Of a DNA stretch of 64,000 nucleotides, positions 17,401 to 23,983 are shown one piece after another. The DNA comes from Enterococcus mundtii (GTDB lineage: Bacteria; Bacillota; Bacilli; Lactobacillales; Enterococcaceae). The notes under the pieces were generated by a model. The model did not search any database. It was not told the origin of the DNA and saw only the letters and a list, made by a program, of their open reading frames with translations. The translations under genes and the position numbers were made by a program. Where the stretch lies: NCBI RefSeq assembly GCF_002813755.1, contig NZ_CP018061.1:1230001-1294000 (forward strand). The letters run 5' to 3'. The stretch's first letter is position 1. Each line of letters begins with the position of its first letter.

Positions 17401-19162
17401 TGTAACAAGTAGTGATGGATCAAAATCAGAAGAAACTGCTATAGCCGATCAGCTAGATCGTAGAAAAGAAACAAGCAACCAACCTACTGCTAACTCTGCT
17501 GATCAAACAGGTATCGCTGCTGGTAATACGAAAAAAATCCGTGAATTGTTAGCTGATAAACTCAAATTTAATCCAGTAGAGAAAGTACCACCTGAAACAA
17601 ATACCCAAACAGCTACTCAAATAGATAGTTCCCATCCACCAGTAGAGGAATCTGCCTCTGACACTCAAAACAGCCAAATGAGAAATCAGATGCGTGAAGG
17701 TGGTGAACTGAGATCAACGAAACTGGATGGAACGAGTACAGCAACTGGAGGAATGGATAAAAAGCAGTCGCAAAGCACAGTTGATTCTTTAGATAAACTT
17801 GGAATAGACGTGAGTAGTGATACTTTTGGTTTAAATGAGAATGCTTCAGATAAAACGGATAAATCTACTGAGACCGATTCTATGAACGACGATGTAGAAT
17901 TGCCAGGATCAGTACCGCTTACAGAAAAAAAGAAAATCCATACAAAAAAAAGCCGAGCGATTCAAATCGGAAGACTTTTGTTGAACTTACTACCATTAGC
18001 ATCTTGGCCGTTGATCAGTATGTGGGTAACTGGCATTTTAGGTATCGTTCCAATTTACTTTGCTATGTATGGACTACCATTAACTCGGTTTATTTACGTG
18101 ACTATTTTGATTGCCGTTTATGGACCAAAACTCATCAACTATATTCTTAAACTTCGTTCTAGAATACAAACCTATCGCCAGGCAGAACGAAGTCGACAGA
18201 GAAACTTAGAAGATCGAGTGATTGATCCAAAAGAAAAATCAATTCAAAGAGAAACTGCCGCTCATGAGAAAGAAACAGCAAAAACAAAACAACAGAATCA
18301 CTCATCAGAAAAAGTCAGTCCTGAAAATTCAGAAAAAGACAAATCTGTAAAGGGTTATTTTAAAAGAAATTGGAAATCTCTCGCCATCATCTTTGGTGTT
18401 GGGATAGTTGTAGCAGGAATTGGTATCGCACTGACACCAGTAATAGCACCATATATATTTGCGATAGCCACTTCAACTCCGTTATTTATGTACAAAGTAA
18501 CTTCAGTTATTGCAATGGCACTTGCGGTTTCCTTTGGTGTGACCGCCTTGAGTAAAGGACTGCATGCACTACAAAGAAAGTTTTATAAAAAAGAAGATCA
18601 AACATTAGAAACCACAACACAAAAAGAAACAATCGAAAAAAATTCTTTAGAGGTAGATAAGAATTTTGATAAAGCCTATGAAAAAGTGGATAAGGATGAT
18701 CGGGCACCTGCCCATGATAATTCGTCAATAAAAAGTGCTGGTTCAAAAGAAGATGGCATAAAACTCGCTAGTAATGAGACGAAATCAATGGAAAAAAGTC
18801 CATATGCATGGGTCTATGGTCAAGAGACAGAAAACAAAACCCAAAATGAAGCGAATCGTTCAAGTCGGTCGAATTCGTTCAATACCCATGAAACACTTCA
18901 TGTGAAAGCGGATATTCATGAGCCACCATCACAGTCCTCTCGTGATAACCGTACGACGAATCAATTAGGTGAAGCCGCAAGACATCGGTTGGATAATACA
19001 AAATCTGAAAGTAATCCACAGATTACTGAACAGAATAAGGGAATCAATCGTCAGCCGGCCGTCAAAGAGGCATTTGATTCAATCAAACAAAAAGCAATTT
19101 CGAAGAGTAATAATGTCAGTGGCAAGCCCCTACTGAAAGGTCAAATATCTTTTGAAAAATAA
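14462..19162 (+). CDS. Giant 1566-aa repeat protein with C-terminal membrane segments and ISKS tail; possible T4SS substrate or component
   Basis: I do not recognise the family. Residues 1-115 form a compact helical domain. A long hydrophilic region follows, with 80-residue repeats (about 325-644 plus diverged flanking copies) and seven 26-residue repeats (752-933). The C-terminal third has two hydrophobic hairpins (about 1164-1240 and 1297-1366) separated by charged linkers. There is no signal peptide. The extreme C-terminus carries KAISKSN, also found at the ends of two small proteins further down the operon. The ATG is preceded by GGAGGAG. It lies between T4SS structural genes and a MucBP surface protein, so it may be delivered by or tethered to the channel. 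That is inference. Confidence 0.6.
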   Translation: MFYKKYEDYLKEYINKDISIKSVKPHEEKVFNEFQAKAILDSNPETFREEFHFVLDLISSRKEVNEEKTNDLKQSFERMLKNIDPSDYNTLRFSIYKSRMIVLKQDIREQETRTKDAAPTFTSNTQLQASDELVSPKLVAEQERRFAEQASLNKRDNVKQEVLSNEQIKENVSMHVNSVHTTNQYTKEEHHERLKVSDLKEQFEKERSFNKEPHSAGVPSGTVNRLRQYYEGLNHSSNDHSPLESRKSSRWRTPQKNDSLNVQNRQNQPTDRRSQRDEGTSSYQKAPSLKGTSEFVRRGNESTVYTNESSPTNKAEPDQTGMTNEEFQRRRDRFGNLPGPSNEPPVIERTTQSEPDNYQTATYQNSPRQQRSSELVQEGRASRVDSNDTLRTNNAESGSAGRSNEEIQRYRDRFGNLPGPSNEPPVIERTTQSESDNYQTATYQNPPRQQRSSELVQEGRASRVDSNDTLRTNNAESGSAGRSNEEIQRYRDRFGNLPGPSNEPPVIERTNQRKPANYQTATYQNPPRQQRSSELVQEAQASRVDNNDSLRTNNAEWNQTGRANEEFQRYRDRFGNLPGPSNEPPVIERTTQSEPDNYQTATYQNPPRQQRSSELVQESQASRIDNNDSLRTNNAELSQTGRADEEFQNLRARFENLTGTSSEPSLSKKKSRGESEHQGTSYHRAITRHDSSESVRKVNESAVDTNDSSSANKIKSNQTGLTNEEFQNRRARFENPSVKSDNRLATEATGQVRAARDQFEKASNLPDDRPAPESTGRVRATRDQFEKANAHPNERPVPESTGRVRATRDQFEKANAHPNERPVPESTGRVRAARDQFEKASDLPDDRPAPESTGRVRAARDQFEKANAHPNERPVPESTGRVRAARDQFEKANAHPNERPVPESTGRVRAARDQFEKASNLPNDRPVSESTGRVEEMRRQYESRNGRETEASVSNETFQQQNGLANERFRQRRDQFENPVVTSSDGSKSEETAIADQLDRRKETSNQPTANSADQTGIAAGNTKKIRELLADKLKFNPVEKVPPETNTQTATQIDSSHPPVEESASDTQNSQMRNQMREGGELRSTKLDGTSTATGGMDKKQSQSTVDSLDKLGIDVSSDTFGLNENASDKTDKSTETDSMNDDVELPGSVPLTEKKKIHTKKSRAIQIGRLLLNLLPLASWPLISMWVTGILGIVPIYFAMYGLPLTRFIYVTILIAVYGPKLINYILKLRSRIQTYRQAERSRQRNLEDRVIDPKEKSIQRETAAHEKETAKTKQQNHSSEKVSPENSEKDKSVKGYFKRNWKSLAIIFGVGIVVAGIGIALTPVIAPYIFAIATSTPLFMYKVTSVIAMALAVSFGVTALSKGLHALQRKFYKKEDQTLETTTQKETIEKNSLEVDKNFDKAYEKVDKDDRAPAHDNSSIKSAGSKEDGIKLASNETKSMEKSPYAWVYGQETENKTQNEANRSSRSNSFNTHETLHVKADIHEPPSQSSRDNRTTNQLGEAARHRLDNTKSESNPQITEQNKGINRQPAVKEAFDSIKQKAISKSNNVSGKPLLKGQISFEK
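15434..16393 (+). repeat. Four 240-bp tandem repeats (80 aa) in the giant T4SS-linked protein
   Basis: The units begin at 15434, 15674, 15914 and 16154 and are close to identical at DNA level. Each encodes EEFQRYRDRFGNLPGPSNEP followed by a Gln/Asn/Ser/Thr-rich spacer. Diverged partial copies flank the array on both sides (about 15340-15433 and 16394-16680). The perfect 240-base period shows recent expansion. Confidence 0.95.
16715..17260 (+). repeat. Seven 78-bp tandem repeats (26 aa) in the giant T4SS-linked protein
   Basis: The unit encodes VRAARDQFEKA-(S/N)-x-x-P-(D/N)-(D/E)-RP-x-PESTGR. Two alternating subtypes (ASNLPDDRPAP and ANAHPNERPVP) are mixed along the array, which points to unequal recombination. 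The RxRDQFEK core is the same as the RDRFGN core of the adjacent 80-aa repeat. Confidence 0.95.
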
Positions 19163-19182
19163 AGAATACGGAGAGAGATTCA

Positions 19183-21759
19183 ATGAATAAAATCAAACTA
19201 ATGAGCATATTTAGCGTCATCTTGTTGCTCTTGCATTTTCCAGTGAGTGTTTATGCTACTTTTAATGATTATATGCTCAATGAGATCCATCAAGGAAAGA
19301 GCTTACGTGCATGGTTGTATGACGAAGGAGAAAACGCAATCTCTCAACAAATCAATGCTACACCACAAGTAGATGGTTCTTTGGGGGTTGATGTGGGGGA
19401 TAGTGTGAGTTTTTCGGTTAATATTCCTACCTACGCCCTGGTGGCAGACCGAGGTGGTTGGATTCCAGCACTGACGGGAGGTAAGAGTGGAAATACGCCT
19501 GTCCCCAATTACTTTTATACTCAGATGCGTTATGGAAAGTCACCAAATCTGCCAGGTAATTTTAGCATAGGTGAGGTGACCGCGACAAATCTTCCTTCGG
19601 GAGTGACCATTAGCAGGGTAGTTGGCCCGACTACGGGAAATCTTACAAGAGTTGATGTGACAGTTACTAGGTCACAGGTGAGTGCGGCAAATGGCCATAC
19701 TAACTCAATCAATCTTAACTTGAGTTCGCTTTATTTAGATACATGGGCAATTGATCCAACAACTGCTGATTTTTTTGGAAACAACCCGATTAATGTAGGG
19801 GGTATTACACTTACTAATCTTAATTTGGGCACATTGTCACTGCGAACAAAAAATTTAATCAGAGTGAGATATATCGATGAGGAAAGTAATGAACTCCGAG
19901 ATCCACTGGTAGAACAAATGGAGGTTGGTCAAAACTATGCGTATACACCTCCAGTCATTCCGGGATATACCTTCAGCAGATTATCATCTGGAAGCGCAAG
20001 TGCTTCCGGTCAGATGGCAGCTGGTCCGGAAAGACTTGTTGAATTTGTCTATACAAAGAATCCAACGGTGGGCGGAGCGATCACGGTGAACCACGAATTT
20101 ATCGGTGCTTCAAGTATGAATAGCAGTGAACGATTCACAAACGTGGGGAATGTGGGCGATCGATTTGAATTGACACCTAGAACAGAAGCTGGCTGGCAAG
20201 TAAAAGGTGAATTGCCAGAAGTGGTAGTGACAGAACAAGCACAAACGGTGACGATTCAATACGAGCGAAAACCTGGAGGTGCCATCACCGTCAATCATGA
20301 ATTCATTGGCGATTCTTCTATGAATACGAACGAAGTGATTACAGATGTCGGGAATGTCGGTGATCGTTTTGAAATGACGCCACGAAAAGAAGCGGGTTGG
20401 CAAGTAAAAGGTGAGTTGCCAGAAGTGATAGTGACAGAACAAGCACAAACGGTGACGATCCAATACGAGCGAAAACCTGGAGGTGCCATCACCGTCAATC
20501 ATGAATTCATTGGTGATTCTTCTATGAATACGAACGAAGTGATTACAGATGTCGGGAATGTCGGTGATCGTTTTGAAATGACGCCACGAAAAGAAGCGGG
20601 TTGGCAAGTAAAAGGTGAGTTGCCAGAAGTGATAGTGACAGAACAAGCACAAACGGTGACGATCCAATACGAGCGAAAACCTGGAGGTGCCATCACCGTC
20701 AATCATGAATTCATTGGCGATTCTTCTATGAATACGAACGAAGTGATTACAGATGTCGGGAATGTTGGTGATCGTTTTGAAATGACGCCACGAAAAGAAG
20801 CGGGTTGGCAAGTAAAAGGTGAGTTGCCAGAAGTGATAGTGACAGAACAAGCACAAACGGTGACGATCCAATACGAGCGAAAACCTGGAGGTGCCATCAC
20901 CGTCAATCATGAATTCATTGGCGATTCTTCTATGAATACGAACGAAGTGATTACAGATGTCGGGAATGTCGGTGATCGTTTTGAATTGACGCCACGAACA
21001 GAAGCGGGTTGGCAAGTAAAAGGTGAATTGCCAGAAGTGATAGTGACAGAACAAGCACAAACGGTGACGATCCAATACGAGCGGAAACCTGGAGGTGCCA
21101 TCACCGTCAATCATGAATTCATTGGCGATTCTTCTATGAATACGAACGAAGTGATTACAGATGTCGGGAATGTCGGTGATCGTTTTGAAATGACGCCACG
21201 AAAAGAAGCGGGTTGGCAAGTAAAAGGTGAGTTGCCAGAAGTGATAGTGACAGAACAAGCACAAACGTTAACGATCCAATACGAGCGTAAAGTTGGCGGT
21301 CAAGTAGTCGTCAACCACATTTTTGAGGAAGCACCTGAAAAAAATCGAATGGACATTCTACTTGGACGTTGGGGAGAAGCTTTTAAGGCGGAGCCAATGC
21401 AAATAGCTGGTTGGGAAGTAAAAGAAACCATCGGCCAACCTACAGGTGTATTTACAGATGAGAAGCAAGAGATAAATTTCATCTATGTTAGGAATGAGGA
21501 GCAGCCGATACCAGAGGAAGACAAACCTAATGATAATAAGGATAAGTACCCTGAGACAAAACCGGTGGACCAAACAACTAACAAAAAAACTTCAACTAAA
21601 AAGAATGATGGGGTCGCAATCAGAAGAAAAGAAGAGAAGCGTTCGCTACCAAGATTGAATAGTCAAGCAGGTATTTCCTTAACTGTAGTAGGGACGTCAA
21701 TGGTTGCATTTGTCTTTTGGAAACAACTAAAAAAGCGAACTAAATGTAAAAATAAATGA
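19183..21759 (+). CDS. Surface protein with MucBP-type repeats and degenerate C-terminal sorting signal
   Basis: A predicted wall- or membrane-attached adhesin of 858 aa. The signal peptide is about residues 1-25 (cleavage near VYA). A non-repeated N-terminal domain reaches about residue 220. One classic MucBP module follows (IRVRYIDEESNELRDP..., about 225-295), then six 68-residue beta modules beginning with AITVNHEFIG and a seventh diverged one beginning with QVVVNHIFEE. After a hydrophilic spacer the C-terminus reads LPRLN, a hydrophobic helix and a Lys/Arg-rich tail. This has the shape of a sortase signal, but Thr and Gly of LPxTG are replaced. MucBP modules bind mucin or other glycans in lactobacilli. 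It lies 20 bases after the giant repeat protein, so it is probably part of the same transcript and may promote cell-cell contact. Confidence 0.85.
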   Translation: MNKIKLMSIFSVILLLLHFPVSVYATFNDYMLNEIHQGKSLRAWLYDEGENAISQQINATPQVDGSLGVDVGDSVSFSVNIPTYALVADRGGWIPALTGGKSGNTPVPNYFYTQMRYGKSPNLPGNFSIGEVTATNLPSGVTISRVVGPTTGNLTRVDVTVTRSQVSAANGHTNSINLNLSSLYLDTWAIDPTTADFFGNNPINVGGITLTNLNLGTLSLRTKNLIRVRYIDEESNELRDPLVEQMEVGQNYAYTPPVIPGYTFSRLSSGSASASGQMAAGPERLVEFVYTKNPTVGGAITVNHEFIGASSMNSSERFTNVGNVGDRFELTPRTEAGWQVKGELPEVVVTEQAQTVTIQYERKPGGAITVNHEFIGDSSMNTNEVITDVGNVGDRFEMTPRKEAGWQVKGELPEVIVTEQAQTVTIQYERKPGGAITVNHEFIGDSSMNTNEVITDVGNVGDRFEMTPRKEAGWQVKGELPEVIVTEQAQTVTIQYERKPGGAITVNHEFIGDSSMNTNEVITDVGNVGDRFEMTPRKEAGWQVKGELPEVIVTEQAQTVTIQYERKPGGAITVNHEFIGDSSMNTNEVITDVGNVGDRFELTPRTEAGWQVKGELPEVIVTEQAQTVTIQYERKPGGAITVNHEFIGDSSMNTNEVITDVGNVGDRFEMTPRKEAGWQVKGELPEVIVTEQAQTLTIQYERKVGGQVVVNHIFEEAPEKNRMDILLGRWGEAFKAEPMQIAGWEVKETIGQPTGVFTDEKQEINFIYVRNEEQPIPEEDKPNDNKDKYPETKPVDQTTNKKTSTKKNDGVAIRRKEEKRSLPRLNSQAGISLTVVGTSMVAFVFWKQLKKRTKCKNK
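20077..21300 (+). repeat. Six 204-bp tandem repeats (68 aa) in the MucBP surface protein
   Basis: Units start at 20077 (diverged), 20281, 20485, 20689, 20893 and 21097. The last five are almost base-for-base identical, so copy number is likely to vary between strains and the array could be mis-assembled in short-read data. Confidence 0.97.
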
Positions 21760-21790
21760 TACCAAACGTTTGATTTAAAGGAGGAGTTCG

Positions 21791-22351
21791 ATGATCACCA
21801 ATGAACAGCCAGATCCAGAGGTAAAAATGCTACAAAAAACATCCTTGAAAACACCTAAATTTGGTTTTATGGGACTGAAATATTTAGGAAGATTTGTCGT
21901 AAAAGTGACGAAGATGATCAAAAATAGAATCACAAAAAAGAAAGAAAAAGAGCAATCACCTTTAGAAGCATCTGCTAATACGACGAAGGCAACTAAAAAA
22001 CAACCTGTCAAGTTGGAAGCTGCGAAAGAAAAAGCGCCTGTTGTAAAAAATATCGCAACAAAAACCAATCGGAACCTTTTTCAGTTTTTATACAAATTAG
22101 GAGCGAACTTCATGAAGTTTGATCTATTAAAGAGTATAAAGACACTCGGTATTGGTGCTACCTCTTCACAACGAAGAATTAAATCAGCCGAAGTCAAAAC
22201 AGTGAAAGCGGCAAAACAACAATCCGTTGCTAAAATCAAAAAATTGAGCTTTTCCACAGTAAAAAAAGAGGCAATCAGTAAAAGTAATAAAATCAATCAA
22301 TTATCAAAAAATAATCAGTTAACTAGAAGACCGTCATTGCAAAGATCATAA
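21791..22351 (+). CDS. Highly basic hydrophilic protein with C-terminal ISKS tail, unknown function
   Basis: A 186-aa Lys-rich protein with no signal peptide and no clear membrane segment, preceded by AAAGGAGGAG. The N-terminal third contains a FGFMGLKYLGRFVVKV stretch that may be amphipathic; the rest is low-complexity Lys/Ala/Ser. The tail STVKKEAISKSNK closely resembles SIKQKAISKSNN at the end of the 1566-aa protein upstream. Within the T4SS run this similarity is most simply explained by a common recognition signal. No enzymatic domain is recognisable. Confidence 0.6.
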   Translation: MITNEQPDPEVKMLQKTSLKTPKFGFMGLKYLGRFVVKVTKMIKNRITKKKEKEQSPLEASANTTKATKKQPVKLEAAKEKAPVVKNIATKTNRNLFQFLYKLGANFMKFDLLKSIKTLGIGATSSQRRIKSAEVKTVKAAKQQSVAKIKKLSFSTVKKEAISKSNKINQLSKNNQLTRRPSLQRS

Positions 22352-22397
22352 AGAATTCTCATGATCAATTGGAGGCATCCTGATTGGAGGAGAAAGA

Positions 22398-22577
22398 ATG
22401 GAATATGAGCGTATGAGTGATGAACAACGAAGAAACGGTCGCGAAACTAAGCGAATCCAAACAACGAAAAGGATAGAAGAAAACAAGAGAGAGCAAGAAC
22501 GCGTTTATTTGGAGAGTGTTCGATCGTCAGAGGGATTCAAACGTTCGTTACAAAAGAAAAATAAAAATAAGAAATAA
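22398..22577 (+). CDS. Small 59-aa charged protein, unknown function
   Basis: The ORF starts at ATG with GGAGGAG seven bases upstream and ends with TAA at 22575-22577. The product is rich in Arg, Lys, Glu and Gln, with a helical look (MSDEQRRNGRETKRIQTTKR...) and a very basic C-terminus KKNKNKK. It sits between the two ISKS-tailed genes on the same strand. The strong ribosome binding site and the operon position support a real gene. I cannot assign a function; a small accessory or chaperone-like partner is possible. Confidence 0.6.
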   Translation: MEYERMSDEQRRNGRETKRIQTTKRIEENKREQERVYLESVRSSEGFKRSLQKKNKNKK

Positions 22578-22644
22578 GTCATTTTGTTCATAAATAATAT
22601 CGCGAAGACAGATAAAGGATTTCTTTAAGAAAGTGGGAATGATA

Positions 22645-23835
22645 ATGGATGAACAACTCATAAAATTAAACCAAAGAATTGCACGCATAAAAGATATCAA
22701 TGATCCTGAATACGATCGCTTAGTAGCAGAGAGAAATAAGGTGCGACAACAAATCGCTGCGCGGAATGAAAGACAGTCGGCCGCTTCATCCAGTACCTCG
22801 AGAGTAACTGAAGTAAAAACTGATCCTAAAAAGATTCAGCAATTAACGGAAAAAATTTCAGAGAAACAAGCGCAAATAAACCGTATCAAAGATATGAGTG
22901 ATCCCCGCTATGAAAAATTAGAAGCGGAGAAAACACAGTTGATCAGAGAAAGAGAAACTGAACGTCTCAAATCAGCTAAGAGTCATGAACTTACAGACAA
23001 AACAGGCATAGCTGGGCAAGCGAATAGGGACTCAACGATCGTCAAAACAGATTTAAAAAATGTCCAAAAAATGATCCACCACGATCTGGATCAACAATTT
23101 GAAAAACTATCTAATTTTTTTGAGGAGTATAAATTTCAGTATGATTCATCAAAGGATGAAAAAAACATCAAGGAATTAGGTGAGAATATCGACATGCATA
23201 AAAAAAGATATGACCTGAAGATGAAAAATAGTTTTAATGACGCGGGTTTCTATGGCAGGTTTAAGAAAAATGAAAAACAAAGTGAACTAGCACTCGGAAA
23301 TTTTATCGAAACCTGGAAAGAAGACCAAGGCTACCATCGAGATACTCATTCCGCTATTGAAAAAATCCATGAATTGAAAGAAAAAATTGTAAAAAATCAT
23401 AATTTAGAGAAATACAGTATGAAAGTCAACACAAAACAAAATGAATTAGCCGAATTACAAAGTAAAAAACAGCGAATCAATTTTTTTAGTAAGTATATTT
23501 TTAACCGCGAAAAATATCGTCAATTAAAAAATCAGATCCATGAATTAAAAAACGAATTGAATATTATAGGAGAAGCTCGATCACTAGCTATGAAAGGCGA
23601 TTTCACAAAAGCAGAGGCTTTATTCAATGTGAGTGAACGCACAGGGACTTCTCATGAAGTGAAGCAGCGAAGACTTACTCAAAAAACGTTATCGCCTTCC
23701 TTGGCTACAAGTATTCCTGGTCCTAGTAAACTGCAAAACAAAATGGAAGCAAGCATAAGCAAATCAGCAGAAATCATGCAACGCAAGAGTTCAGAGAAAT
23801 TGCGTAGTTCTTCCCCTAAAGAGCAACGCGCATAA
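22645..23835 (+). CDS. Coiled-coil hydrophilic protein with duplicated N-terminal unit and ISKS tail
   Basis: About 396 aa, soluble and mostly helical. Two similar segments open the protein (IKLNQRIARIKDINDPEYDRL near 5-25 and KISEKQAQINRIKDMSDPRY near 75-95), each a short coiled coil ending in IKDxxDPxY. A second helical region spans about 135-330, and the C-terminal tail contains ASISKSAEIMQRKSSEK, 26 residues from the end. In-frame starts exist at GTG 22633, ATG 22639 and ATG 22645. None has an ideal ribosome binding site, so the start is uncertain by a few codons. It is the last gene before a strong inverted repeat and a surface-protein cluster. The function is unknown. The shared tail suggests that it is handled by the same machinery as the upstream ISKS proteins. 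Confidence 0.65.
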   Translation: MDEQLIKLNQRIARIKDINDPEYDRLVAERNKVRQQIAARNERQSAASSSTSRVTEVKTDPKKIQQLTEKISEKQAQINRIKDMSDPRYEKLEAEKTQLIRERETERLKSAKSHELTDKTGIAGQANRDSTIVKTDLKNVQKMIHHDLDQQFEKLSNFFEEYKFQYDSSKDEKNIKELGENIDMHKKRYDLKMKNSFNDAGFYGRFKKNEKQSELALGNFIETWKEDQGYHRDTHSAIEKIHELKEKIVKNHNLEKYSMKVNTKQNELAELQSKKQRINFFSKYIFNREKYRQLKNQIHELKNELNIIGEARSLAMKGDFTKAEALFNVSERTGTSHEVKQRRLTQKTLSPSLATSIPGPSKLQNKMEASISKSAEIMQRKSSEKLRSSSPKEQRA

Positions 23836-23842
23836 AAAAAAG

Positions 23843-23879
23843 TATCTCTAATCGATAAAAATTTTATCGATTAGAGATA
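23843..23879 (-). terminator. Long inverted repeat; terminator-like for minus-strand transcription
   Basis: An almost perfect 18-bp inverted repeat (TATCTCTAATCGATAAAA and its complement). The A-run lies on its left flank (23833-23841), so a U-tract follows the hairpin only when it is read from the minus strand. No minus-strand gene is seen to the right until pbp1A, so it may instead be a structural or regulatory palindrome. Confidence 0.5.
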
Positions 23880-23983
23880 TCAATGATTAATTGTCTGATG
23901 AATAGTCACGTTGTTAATTTATAAGAACTCTAACAAAGAAAGAATATTCGCTTGTTGCAACAGCTAAAAGTTAAGGAGTACCA

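Noticed and set aside
20110..21264. Long minus-strand reading frame (384 codons) across the MucBP repeats
   Set aside because: It repeats with the same 204-base period as the plus-strand repeats, has no ribosome binding site, and its Cys/His-rich product is simply the antisense of a tandem array whose period is a multiple of three.
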